Origin: Trichosporon coremiiforme
Lineage: Eukaryota; Basidiomycota; Tremellomycetes; Trichosporonales; Trichosporonaceae
DNA: 64,000 nucleotides
Direction of reading: 5' to 3'
NCBI GenBank assembly: GCA_039545355.1
Contig: BCJJ01000011.1
Location: 1,272,851-1,336,850, forward strand
Positions 24,234 through 34,611 of this stretch are shown here, in pieces. The translations under genes were made by a program, and so were the position numbers. The notes under the pieces were generated by a model that had not been told where the DNA came from, ran no database searches, and was given only the letters and a program-made list of their open reading frames with translations. Every line of letters begins with the position of its first letter. The first letter of the stretch is position 1.

Positions 24234-27138
24234 TTACGAGTTGAGCTTGGCCTCGAGTCTTCTGAGCTCTTGCGGCGTGAAGCGGAGGATAACACTGAGG
24301 ACGCGAACGAGGTTCGGACGCATCTCGCGGTGCTCGAGGAACTGGAGGATGACGTTGCGGAGATACTCGAGGTTGACCTCCTCGTCCTTGTTGCTGTCCC
24401 CGCTAGGCGTGGGGGAGGCGGCACCGCTCGGTTGCTTATCGCTAGCAGCAGAGGAAGGAGTCGGTGCGTTGGAGCCCTGAGCCCAGTAGCCGACACCCGG
24501 GTTGCGCTGGCGCTCCATCAGCTGCACCGAGCTCTGGATCTTGCGCATCTCGTCGCGGATCGTCTTGTTTGAGGCGCGGAGCTGGGTAACCTGCTGTCGG
24601 CTCTCATCGAGCTGCTGCTGGAGAGCGCCCGTGCTGCTCTGCGCGGTCTCAAGCTCTTCCCGCGCCGCACGCTCCGCCTCCAGGGCGACGGCGACATCGG
24701 CGCGGGCCTCGTCAACGGCCGCGCGCAGCTCCACGATCTGGCGCTCGAGGTCACGCTTCGCCGCATCCTGCGCGTCGATCTGCGCATCCCGCCCCTTCCG
24801 CGCCGCCTCAGCAGTCGCGGCATCGGCATCCCTGTCAGCCAGCGACCGCCTAACGGCCTCCAGTTCGCGCACGCGCTGTGCCAGCTTCTGCGCCCAGTCT
24901 TCTTCAAGCTCGTTGCGTTCCCGCTCAAGCGTGCGAATCTTTGCACGGAGGTCGCTGAGCTTGGTTTCAGACCGCGCCTCAGCCTCAGCGAGGAGTCGTT
25001 GAACTTCCGCCGCACTCGTGCCCGGCGCGGACTCCTCCCGAGCGACAACCGGCGCCGCCTCATGCCGCGGGGCATCCTCCAGCAGAGCTATACGCTCGTA
25101 TGCCTCGCGCAGCTCAAACTCGAGCTCCTTCGTCCGCGACTGCGCGTGCTCCATCTCGGCCCGCGCCGACTCGGCGTCGGCTTGCCGCGACTCGATTGTG
25201 CCGAACTGCTCCGCGTTTTTCGCGTGCATCTCCTTCACGATCGTCTCGAGTCCGGTAATCTTGGCGTTCTTCGCGGTGATCTCCTTGGAGTGTGCAGCCT
25301 GGAATCAGCTAAACGAGCGCAGCACAGCCATACCTTTGTGGTAATCATCTCGAGCTCCCAAGCAGCCTTCTTAGCAGCGAGGTCCTTCTCCGCACGCTCT
25401 TTGGCGCTGGCGAGTTCCCGCTCGAAGCCCTTGCGGAGCTGGTTAACCTCGCGCTCCCGCGCAGCCTTGGACTTTTCGAGCTCCTCGTTAGCCTTGCTGC
25501 GCTCAGCGCGCTCAGCTGCCCGGTCCTTTTCGATCTCCTCCTTCTCCTTCTCGATCTTGACAAGCTTCTGGCGCACAGTCTTGAGCAGGCTGATCGCCTT
25601 CGAGCGCTTCTCCTCTTCCTCCTTGATCGTGGTCTGCGCCTTGGCGAGGTCGGCCCGGAGCTGACCAACAGTCACGGCGTCGTCGGCACCCTTCGAGAGA
25701 GTCGACTCGGCCGAGGTGAGTTGTGATCTGAGCTGGTCCACAAGCTCAGACTGGGACTTTGACTCGAGCCTGTGCGTGTCCCGCATTTCCTGCATGCGCG
25801 AGTCTTGCACTGTTTGTCAGTTCCGAAAGGTGGGCAAGAAACTCACGCTTCATCTTTTCTTGCAGTCTCGTCAGCTCCGTGGTGATCATGTCGACCTTGC
25901 CGGTGACCATGCGAACCCATCCTTCGAGGGCGTCAGAGTCGGCGATGCCACCATCCACGGGGGTCAACTCCTTCAGAACCTTGTTGGCCGCGTGAGATTG
26001 AGACAGGAGTTCGGTATACCGCTTGGACAAGTCTGGAGGTCAGTTGACGGGAGCATAAGCGGAACTCACCTTCGAACCGTCGTTCCGTATCCGCCAGTGT
26101 CTTCGCAGGATCATCTTCAGAGGGTGTCGGCAGCCGTACCGGTGCAGGCACCTCATCCTCGACCTTGGCCGCTGGTGTCTCCTCGGAGGGGGACTTCTTC
26201 TCCTCCGCCGGCTCCGTTGACTTGACACTTGTCGGGGCTTCGACCTTGGCCGCAGGCTCTGCTGGCGGATCTTCGGGGGTCTTCTCCTTCTCGATCGGCT
26301 TCGGCTCTTCCGCTTTCTCAGCGGCGGCGGCGTTGCCACCTTTCTTGCCCTTCTTGTTCTTCTTCTTCTTGCCACCGCCAGGGGCAGCCGGCTCGGCGGC
26401 AGGTGCAGACACCATGCCCTTAGCTTCAGAGTCGATCTTGGTCGCCGGGGCGTCGGAGGCTACGTCAGCCTTCGCCTCAGCCTCCTTGGCCTCCGCATCG
26501 GGCGCCGGTTTCGGTTCCTCGTCCTTTTCGGGTGCCGGAAACTTCGGAGGGGAGGTTTTGGTCGCTTCGGAAGCTTCTGCAGGTGCAGGGGTCGCTTGGC
26601 CACTGACGGCAGTCGAAGTGTTGGGTGTGCCGAGGTCGAACTCAGGCGCAAGGAGCTCGGGCTTGTCCTTCGAATCCTTGGCATCGGCTTTCGTCGTAGA
26701 TTCGTCCGGCTTGCTCTCCTCCTTCTTCGACTCCTCCGCCTTCTTTAGCGAACTGGCGCTGCGCTTCTGAGCCCTGCCCGCCGCCTCGATGTCGACGCTG
26801 TTCGGGCGGGAACCTTCCTGAGAGTTGCGGAAGCTGCTGAAGCTTCTTCGCAGCTCGTTTAAGCCGCTCATTGCCGAGTCCGCGAGGTGCGATGCACTTC
26901 CTGTCGGTGGTGGAGAGCGAGGCGACTGTGGTCGGTCGTCGGCTTTGGCGGCATTGGAGGCAGTGGTCGGGTTGCTTGCCTTGCGATCAGGAGGGGGGTT
27001 GCTGGGCCTCCGGTCGAGAGGCGGGGTCTGCGCCTGCTGCGCAGCGGTTAGGGCGCGTTGTTGCAGCGAGCTGCCCGTCGCTTCGAGCTGATTGACGGCC
27101 GCCTTGAGCCTGTCAGACAGGCTCACGCCGGAGAACAT
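24234..27138 (-). CDS. IMH1: GRIP-domain golgin (IMH1-like)
   Basis: Four exons: 27138-26070, 26032-25847, 25809-25334 and 25298-24234, encoding 931 residues. The N-terminus (MFSGVSLSDRLKAAV) is followed by about 300 residues rich in Pro, Ala, Lys and Glu that look disordered. After that comes a coiled coil of about 500 residues with heptad-like Leu/Ala/Glu/Arg content. The last ~50 residues form a GRIP domain (EYLRNVILQFLEHREMRPNL followed by LVRVLSVILRFTPQELRRLE), including the conserved Tyr that contacts Arl1-GTP. Family members bind Arl1 on trans-Golgi membranes and tether endosome-derived vesicles. The gene is divergent from VPS20, with 176 bp between the start codons; both act in endosomal and Golgi traffic, but co-regulation is only an inference. 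Confidence 0.9.
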
Positions 27139-27314
27139 TGTAGGTTGAGTGGTAGAGGATGGACGAGTGCTGAGGTCTAGGTGAATGACGGTTCCAGGAT
27201 CCAGGATCGAGATCGGGAGTGACGTGCGAAGCTTGGCTGGATAAAGTCCCGGCCATCTGGCGCCCGGTCATGACCGATCTCTGGTGCTCCAACCTCGTGT
27301 CAACATCATCCATC

Positions 27315-28217
27315 ATGGGCGTATGGCAGGCCGCACTCGTCAAGATGGGCATGGCCCAGCCCGGGCCCAAGATCACTGCCCACGACCGCGCTGTGCTTGA
27401 GTGAGTACACCCTCTGTTTGGAGTTCAGCCGTAGACACCACTCCGACCAACCATTGGCCGTCCTCGGCAATCAACTGACGCGGCAGTCTGAAGAACCAGC
27501 GCGACAAGCTGAAACAGTATCAGAAGCGGGTATGTCACAGCTAGGATGCCTACCCCGAAGTGTGAGCTGACGACAGATTCAAGTCGTCCTCGATCGAGAG
27601 CAAGAGATAGCGAAGGAAGCGTTAGCTAAGGGAGATAAGGTGAGCTCCATGGCCCCCGACCTCAGCTGACGCCAGCGACGAGCTCTGACCGCATTACGTC
27701 AACGCAAGTTCCAGACGCAGCTTCTTAGCCGAACAGACGAGCAACTGCAGACGCTCCAGGAGCTTGTGACGACGATCGAGTTCACACAGATCCAGGCGAC
27801 GGTCGTGCACGGCCTGGAGCAGGGCAACAGCGTGCTGAAGCAGCTGCAGAAGGAGATGTCGCTGGAGCGTGTCGAGAAGCTCATGGACGAGACGCGGGAC
27901 GGCATCGAGTACCAGAAGGAGATTGACAACGAGCTCCAGTCTAGCATGAGCGCGGAGGATGAGGAGGCCGTGCAGCGCGAGCTCGAGGCGCTCCAGGCTG
28001 AGCAGATGGTGAGTTGTCACAGATATCTCGTAACTGACACTGCAGCCCAAGATCCCAGACGTCCCAGAGACGGAGCCGGTGCATCTTCCGGATGCGCCCG
28101 TCGAGGAGCCAGCAGAGCCCGCCCAGCAGGCTCCCGCACAAGGTAAGCTGCCTTCTTACGGTGTACGAAAGCTGACCTCCAGCGACCAAGGAGGAGCGAG
28201 TAGCGCTTGCTGCCTAG
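27315..28217 (+). CDS. VPS20: ESCRT-III subunit VPS20 (CHMP6)
   Basis: Six exons: 27315-27400, 27487-27529, 27577-27639, 27676-28008, 28046-28142 and 28183-28217, encoding 218 residues. The core shows the CHMP6 pattern: KITAHDRAVLDLKNQRDKLK, then KRRALTALRQRKFQTQLLSR and TIEFTQIQATVVHGLEQGN. It ends with an acidic helix (MSLERVEKLMDETRDGIEYQ) and a Pro/Glu-rich tail. VPS20 links ESCRT-II to SNF7 polymerisation on endosomes and is usually N-myristoylated at Gly2. Here both Met1 and Met11 are followed by Gly. The first intron (86 nt) is the longest in the gene. The small exons 2 and 3 have clean splice sites and join in frame. Identification is secure apart from the choice of start. Confidence 0.93.
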
Positions 28218-28588
28218 TCTATCTCTCTAAGCATGCTTGTTATGGTCTGCCGATACCTGGTTAGTGTTCGACAACGGACTCTTCAACAAAAGGGCAGAGG
28301 GAGCTACAAGTGGAGGTATCAGGCGCAATGGAGAGTAGCATTGAGGAGTCAACATGGGTTTTGTCGTAGTTATTCGCCATCACAGTCTAGTTGTATGCAT
28401 CAACAGGTCTAGCTTGCACCACGTCTTTGTCGCTGTTCGCAAACAAACACAAACGACTGACGATGTCCCAGTGTGGTGAGTGGAATTTGCCACCGAGCGT
28501 CCTCCACTAATTGTTGACTTTGGACGCGTCGAACGGCGTCTTTGTTTTCGTCGCCTTCCCTCCACCACCACTACCACCACGAACGACC
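28218..28588. other. Short intergenic region, VPS20 3' end and promoter of the next gene
   Basis: 371 bp between two plus-strand genes. The open frames here are short and no conserved element is recognised. The last ~60 bp before 28589 are ACC/CCA-rich, like other leaders in this window. Confidence 0.4.
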
Positions 28589-29657
28589 ATGTCGTCGAAC
28601 GAGCTCACGCCGCTGTTTCCCTCGGCGACACACCCTGCGCTCCCCGTCGCATCGCAGATCCTCAGCACGCTCCGCCACCTAACCGCGCCGGGGAAGGGCA
28701 ACGAGCTGAAGCCTGAGGAACGACCAGCGCTGGTCGGCATTGCGGCCCTGCTCGGATGCGAGCGGTAAGTTTCACGAGCATTAGCGAACTAACGACAGAA
28801 TGCAATCACACGACCTTGCCGAGAGTTCCCTTCAGCGCCTGTCCTCCGTCTCCCCCGCCCGATTCAAGAGTGCGCTCGCGACCTCGCGCCGTCTGCTCGA
28901 GAATGCTGAGGCGTCCTCGCCCAACGGGCGAAGGAAGCGGCCAGCGACCAGCTCGCCCACGACCTCGCCGACGAAAGTCACCACAGCAGACGCGATGAGT
29001 CCCTTCCAAACGCCCCGCAAGAAGTTCAAGTACACCTCGGGCCTGGACCTGTCTGGCCTCGTGCACGCCCATTCGCCGAGTAAGGGCAGTCCGCTGAAAC
29101 AGAGCGTGACGCCTAGCAAGCGGCGGGAGAAGCGGGAGATCGTCGATGTGTCCGACTCAGACAACGAGGACAACGAGGTCGAGGCAACGCCGACGAAGCG
29201 GCGCACGCCTGCCGCTGCTGCTGCGGGAAGTGCTGCGCCGAGGAGTCCACGCAGCGCGAGGCAGAAGGCTCGCGACCAGAAGGAGAAGGACGGCAAGGCG
29301 GCCTTCCTCGCCCTCCGGCCTGGAGCGTCTGATGTTCCTGCGATCCAAGTGACGGACGAGGAGGAGGATCTGACGCCGCGCCGCCGCTCGCCGGCTCGCA
29401 GGCTCGTGGACGAGTTCCGCCCCCGCCCGACGCGGAAGAGGACCAGGAGACGGATGGACTGGACGTTCCGTGAGACTGTGTGGGCGGAATTCGACCCAGA
29501 GGGAGAAGCGAACAAGCGCCGCCGGGCTGAGTTGGAGGAGATCCTGCGCCCGTTTGAGCCCACCGAGCCCGCCGAGCCTGCCGATGGACCGGTCAAGACG
29601 GTGGACGAAATGGTGCTCGAGGCGTGGAAGGCGCGCATGAAAGCGCAGGAGGCGTAG
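28589..29657 (+). CDS. Candidate origin recognition complex subunit 6 (Orc6-like)
   Basis: Two exons, 28589-28764 and 28799-29657, encoding 344 residues. The first ~110 residues form a helical domain (LPVASQILSTLRHL, ALVGIAALLGCERM, then SARFKSALATSRRLLENA-like helices) similar in organisation to the cyclin-box-like fold of Orc6. The middle is basic and rich in minimal CDK sites (SP or TP near Lys/Arg), including SPFQTPRKKFKYTSGLDLSG, as in fungal Orc6. The C-terminus (about 265-344) has a Trp-containing helical stretch near RMDWTFRETVWAEFDPEGE and acidic helices. Orc6 would bind origins with ORC1-5 and be inhibited by CDK phosphorylation. The resemblance is in layout rather than in a diagnostic motif, so this is a hypothesis; a generic DNA-binding nuclear protein is the alternative. 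The gene model is firm. Confidence 0.45.
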
Positions 29658-29727
29658 TCAGCAGTGCGACATAGACAAGCAGTAGACATGAGTACATTGG
29701 GCAGATATGTATGTATGCAGATAGATG

Positions 29728-30863
29728 CTACAGCTCCTTGCTGAGGATACGGTACGAGTAGTCGGCCTCCTCGCCCTCCTCCTCTGCACATCTCGTCGGA
29801 TCAATCTCGTCGGGCGTGTATCCTTGTCGCTTGTAGAATCCGAGGGCAGAAGTATTCGCTAGTATGGTCAGCTCATAACCCCCAACCCAGCTGTAAGAAT
29901 GACTCACCGACAAGACACGTCAGCATGCTCTTCGCCATACCCCTCCTCCGCCCAATACCCTCGAGGGCATCCATGAGCCGCCGGGCGAGTCCGAGTCCAC
30001 GAGCGGGGACGGAGAGCTGCAGCTCGTAGCTGGTAGTCAGCTACTGGTCTACGTCGAAGCTGGAGAAGGATGACTCACCAGTACACGACCTCAGCGTCCT
30101 GCGCACCCATAGTCTCCTCGGTATCAAACCTGAAGCTCGCGAAGCCGAGGAGTTCGCCCTCGTCCTGGTCCTTGGATGGTCTTCGCATTCGGATCCGCTT
30201 CCTCCCTTCCTTCTCCCCCTCTCCTCCCTCTCCTCCCTCTCCTCCCTCTCCTTCCCTGCTCTCCTTCCCGTTCTCCTTCTCCTTCTCCCTCTCCCTCTCC
30301 TTCTCCTTATTCCTGATACCTCCAGCCGAGGCCAACTTCAACGTCCGCGATAAAGGAGAGGTCGAAGGCGACCGATCAGCCTGCCGGCGAATGATGAGGT
30401 ATCGCGCGTCGGGGTCGTACATCTCCTCCCACTTGCCCGAGTCCGTGTACTCCAGGTTGGCGTAGTGGCCCATATTCTCCTTCCAAAGTGAGAAGAGGTC
30501 CTCTCGTTCGGTCTGGCTAAGCTCGGCGGCTGTCTTCAGTACCATTCGGGCCCTCTTCAGACCTTTCGTGACGCCGTTTCCACTTCCCCCCTTCCCACCT
30601 CTGTCGTGCTTCGGTGAGCCAGTTGAGGTCACCGAGACCCCCGAGCCCGCCGAAGCTGGCCGGGCGTCCTTGCCGTCCTCGAGTGGCCTGGTGTGGATGA
30701 TCGGGGACCTCCCAGGTCCAGCGAGATTGGTGGAGATAGTGGAGGTGGGATTGGCCGCAGCAGGCAGGGGGTTCCCAGCCCCCAAGTCGAGCGTGCACGG
30801 CAACTCGGGCGCGAGCACGCCCACACTCGCCTTGCACGCCGCGCGCACTTTCGCAGTCGCCAT
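29728..30863 (-). CDS. NAA40: N-alpha-acetyltransferase 40 (NatD, histone H4/H2A N-terminal acetyltransferase)
   Basis: Three exons, 30863-30079, 30029-29908 and 29858-29728, encoding 345 residues. After a Ser/Gly/Pro-rich N-terminus, the NatD signature begins with LFSLWKENMGHYAN, followed by GKWEEMYDPDARYLIIRR. The acetyl-CoA half follows: LLGFASFRFD, VVYCYELQLSVPARGLGLA (where splicing restores the conserved YELQL), RRLMDALEGIGRRRGMAK, LTCLVANTSALGFYKRQGY and EIDPTR. NatD acetylates Ser1 of histones H4 and H2A. Between RYLIIRR and LLGFASF about 65 residues of Lys/Glu/Arg and Gly/Glu low complexity are inserted, encoded by short DNA repeats; orthologues normally have a short loop there. An in-frame ATG also exists at 30947, adding 28 residues. 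The gene converges on the Orc6-like gene, with 70 bp between them. Confidence 0.88.
30221..30247. repeat. 9-bp tandem repeat inside NAA40
   Basis: Three perfect copies of CTCCTCCCT on the plus strand, with degenerate copies on either side (about 30210-30320 overall). On the coding strand they encode repeated Gly-Glu-Gly in the inserted loop of NAA40. Confidence 0.85.
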
Positions 30864-31210
30864 GAGTGCCGAGTTTGATCGAGGAGTGTGCAACGTCAGC
30901 AAGCGGCTTGCTGTCTCAATATCGCTGTGTTGTTCGCTACCCCGCATTGCCCCGCTCCCGTCTGATTTCAACGTGAGACGGCCGTGCCTGAACATGCCGC
31001 ACGCGTCGCACTGGGTGGCAAATAGATTCATCGCGGTAAGCAACGAGTTCCAACGTGCTTGTGTGCAGTTTTTGCTCGATCAATGCATACAGTGCCCAAT
31101 TATTCACTGTGAAAACGTCCGAAAAATGAGGATATGGAGGAGAAAGCGGAGCGAATGGGGATATACGGGAGGCGTGGTAGGAGGTATTACATGGAAAAGA
31201 CAAGGCCAGC
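30864..31210. promoter_or_regulatory. NAA40 upstream region and 3' end of the wall-sensor-like gene
   Basis: 347 bp between two minus-strand genes. The frame upstream of the chosen NAA40 start stays open to about 31043, so part of it could be coding if an upstream ATG is used. Nothing else is recognised. Confidence 0.4.
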
Positions 31211-32697
31211 TTAGTACCTGTAAGTAGCGGCCTGGGCGTATGGTCCGGCGTCGCCCATAGCGCCGCCGGTCGGACGCGCCGTGATCTCAAAGTCGGAGCC
31301 AGAGAAGGCGTCGAATGGCGGCTGAGCCGGGTGAGCGTGCGGCGACAGCGGAGACGTGGGGCCAGGGCCGCCGCGCTCCGTCGGGCTGTAACCGTCGCCG
31401 GCGTACCCGGCCTGCTGCTGGAGGCCGTTCTGCTGGTATCCGTCGCCGTGGTACGTGTCCTGCGTTGGGTACTCGCCAGCGTAGCCATGCTCGGGGTACA
31501 TCGCCGCCTGGTCAGGGTGCGCAGGGTAGCCATAGTTGGGGTCGAAGCCACCGTCGTTGCGAGGAGAGGAGAAGTCGTAGCCGTTGTTGTAGTCGGGACC
31601 ATAGCCGTATTGCTGTGCAGAGCCGGCTGTAAAGTCGTGCTCGGGAATACCAGCAGTGAGACTGTTGTCGTGGTCCAGCTCAGCGACGAGCTCGCGGCGC
31701 TGACGGTCGGCCGAGGCAACGGACGCCGAACGCTGGAGGCTCTTCTCGAACAGGTCGTCGCCACCCATGGGGCCGTTGTCTGGCGAGAAGTCAACAGGCT
31801 GGCTGCGGTCGTTGAAGCGGTTGTTCTTGAGCTTGAGCTTGCGGAACAGCGTCCAGGCGAGGAAAGCGGCACCAGCGACAACGGCACAGACGACGATGGC
31901 GATGATGGCACCAGTGCTCAAGCCGCTCGACTTGTCGTCCTCCTTGTTCGATTCGTCAGAGCTCGCGGTGGCACTCTTGGTGGCGGTCCTGGTCCTGGTG
32001 GCGAGAGAGGGGGCGAGAGAAGTGTCAGTCTCCTTCTCGGAAGCAGTACGGGTGAGCGTCCGGGCAGAGGTCAGAGCGGTCGGGGACGTCGAGGCGGTGG
32101 TGGAAGTAGGCACAGTCTCTGAGCTCTCGACGGCGGCCGAGGACAACGACGAGGGGCCAATCGATGACTCGGACGTCGGAGCCTCAGACGAGGAGCCTGG
32201 ATCGGGTCAGTTACGACCAGATACGTTCACTTACTGGGCTGAGCGGAGGGGCTAGTGCTGCTGCTGGTTTTCGAGGTGCTCGGATCGTCTGACGAGACAT
32301 CAGAAGAGGGCGCAGCCGAAGGCTTGGTTGAGGTTGTCTTGTCCTTGTCAGGCGTCGAGGATGAGGTAGGTGCAGGGCTAGCGCTGCTGGCGGTAGGGAC
32401 GGCGGAGCTTGTCGGAGCGGTCTCGGTGTCCTTCGAGGACGAGTGCTGAGGCTTCGTGGGACCGGAGCTGGACGAAGGCTCAGGATTCAAAGACGACGGT
32501 GCGGAAGACGAGGAAGACGCCCCTGCGCCGTCCGCAGACGGGCTCGCCAGGACTCCGTCGTCCTCCCCCGAGGCGCCGTGCTGTCGTCTTCCCATGGCAC
32601 GGTACATGTGCGCCGGTCGTCGCTGGGGCACATGGACGTGAGCTGCCATGGCAATGTGAGCCACTGCCACGGGCAGGATAAGTGTAGAGAGACGCAT
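31211..32697 (-). CDS. Ser/Thr-rich single-pass membrane protein, cell-wall-sensor-like
   Basis: Two exons, 32697-32235 and 32196-31211, encoding 482 residues. A signal peptide is evident (MRLSTLILPVAVAHIAMAA). Then follow about 230 residues extremely rich in Ser, Thr, Pro and Ala, expected to be O-mannosylated and extended. A single transmembrane helix (GAIIAIVVCAVVAGAAFLAW) is followed by a basic stop-transfer segment (KLKLKNNR). The cytosolic tail of about 190 residues is rich in Tyr, Gly, Gln, Asn and Asp (for example YGYGPDYNNGYDF) and is prion-like in composition. The architecture resembles Mid2/Wtl-type wall-stress sensors, but no Cys-rich WSC domain is present. Role in wall sensing is inferred from architecture only. 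A long ATG-free stretch precedes the start. Confidence 0.7.
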
Positions 32698-34611
32698 GGT
32701 TCTCTGAAGGTGGTTGTGGTGCTGAAATGAACGTAGGAAAGAGGGAGCGGCTGTGACTGGTCAGGATACCGAGGTGTCGAGGCCGATGTCGAGGAAGGAG
32801 GTTGAGGACGGTAAGGGAGTGAACGCGCGCAGCACGGTACGATTGACTGGGGATGAGTGAAGTCGTGTGGAGATCAAAGATGTGTCAGAGACAGTGATCC
32901 AAGAGCGCGGGGTCGAGTCGCGGGGACGGGTGAATGTGATGGCGGTAGGAGGATTGAGGACGCAGAGGTCTGTGCTGGGCTAAGGGGGAGGAAGAGAGGC
33001 GTTGCGCAGAGACCGGAAGGAAGCGTGCGTCGCTGAAAGTCGGCCACGAGACCAGTCTTGGACTTGGACTTCGGGTGACGGGGACAAGGGAGTGTGGGTC
33101 GAGTTAGGCGTACAAGGAGTGTGGGGGATGTGTCAGAAACGAGAGAGTCTCGTGGGTTAGAGAGCGTGCGTGAGTAGTGAAAGTGGAAGAGGGAGGATGC
33201 AGAACATGGGTGCCAGCCGGCGTGCAGCGTGTGTACTGCTTGGCTGCGGCGCTGATCAAAGTGCGCAGTTGAAGAAAGGGGGGGGGGAGGCGAGTGACGA
33301 CGACGAGTGCTTGAGGGTGAGAAAAGGGGTGGCTGCGCACGGTGTACTGTGGGCGTTGTATGCAGAGATGGAACATTTCAGTTCTCGCTCAGGCATCAGG
33401 GAGCGCCAGAAGGACCACCAAGACCACCCAGAAACCAGGCCCAGATCGGGCTCTCGACATCTGCGTGCCGCGTGCACCCGTCCGAAGGGGCGTCCTCCCT
33501 TCACCGCCGGACGGGGGCCGGCAGCACACCGTCGACAGTGCTAAGCATGCAGCTAAGGGTTGCACCGGATCGAGCAGCCCAAGCCGGCATCCGACCCTCG
33601 ATTCTCCCAGCTCTGATGCCGCTTCGGCGTGCCTTGCTCCTTCCGACCCTGGCCCATTCCAAGGTTATCCTGGTACCTCTCCCGGTCCCAGTCATCCACT
33701 CGTCCTCGCTTCCTTCCATCGTTACACTCACACTCCGTACTCCTTCCTCCTTCATTCACTGTCACTCTCACTAGCGGATCTGCATGTCACCACGCCGCAC
33801 TACTGGGTCCCACTTCGCTCCGGAGTTCCGGCACACAATCTGCCCCGGGACCGACGCTCACGTACCTCTGCGTTTTCGTCACTCCACCTTCGAGTGCGAT
33901 CGAGAGCGGCCCTCAGTCCGCTCACTCTCTCACCGTACGCGACGCGTTAGCCCAGGTCTCGGGTGTGCCGTAACCCAATAACGCGACCCGGAATCTAAAT
34001 TCGATTATCATCACGATCTGTCTGCATTCGCCCTCTGAATCAGCCTAACCTCTTTCTCGGCGTGTTACATTCGTCGCCCCTGCTGATGAGCGAATTGATT
34101 ATCATTCGGGCATGAGCGCCATATGGCAACAACATGTACGCCTCGTGACGCCATGCCAGTCTTTGCTGCCGTTCCCTCATGCTTGCCCTTGTGGCGATGG
34201 GGGCGGGCGGTGGGCTCGCTTATCGAAGAACAATGGCCACCCCACTGGTGGCCTGCATGGCCCCCTCTTGTGGCTCCTACCGGGCTATTGTGTGTTTGGG
34301 CTCCGCCAGATGCCACATGATCGGACTGGGATAGGACAGGACACCGCACACAGCATGCACACAGCCAGCACTGGTTACTCTGGCGGACGTTCGGACGACA
34401 ATGACACTTGCCGCTGGCCAAGACCGGCGATCCCTCATGGGCAGGTCCGTTTTCTTCATTCTGAGCAGCGCATTGAGAAGTCTCTGGACGCGGTCTGCAG
34501 CATTGTGTACGATGACGCAGCGAGTGATATAAAACTCACAGCGACTGACAACGAAGGCCGCAGTACCCCACACCGCTTCCACAGCAGCTCCAGATTCTAC
34601 AATCACTGACC
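32698..34611. other. Divergent region between the wall-sensor-like gene and the small membrane protein gene
   Basis: No gene is recognisable. From 32698 to 33204 the minus strand has no ATG while the plus strand has several, consistent with a 5' leader of the minus-strand gene. A run of ten G occurs at about 33278-33287. The right half (33205-34611) should hold the promoter of the plus-strand gene; its open frames are short and unconvincing. Confidence 0.5.
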
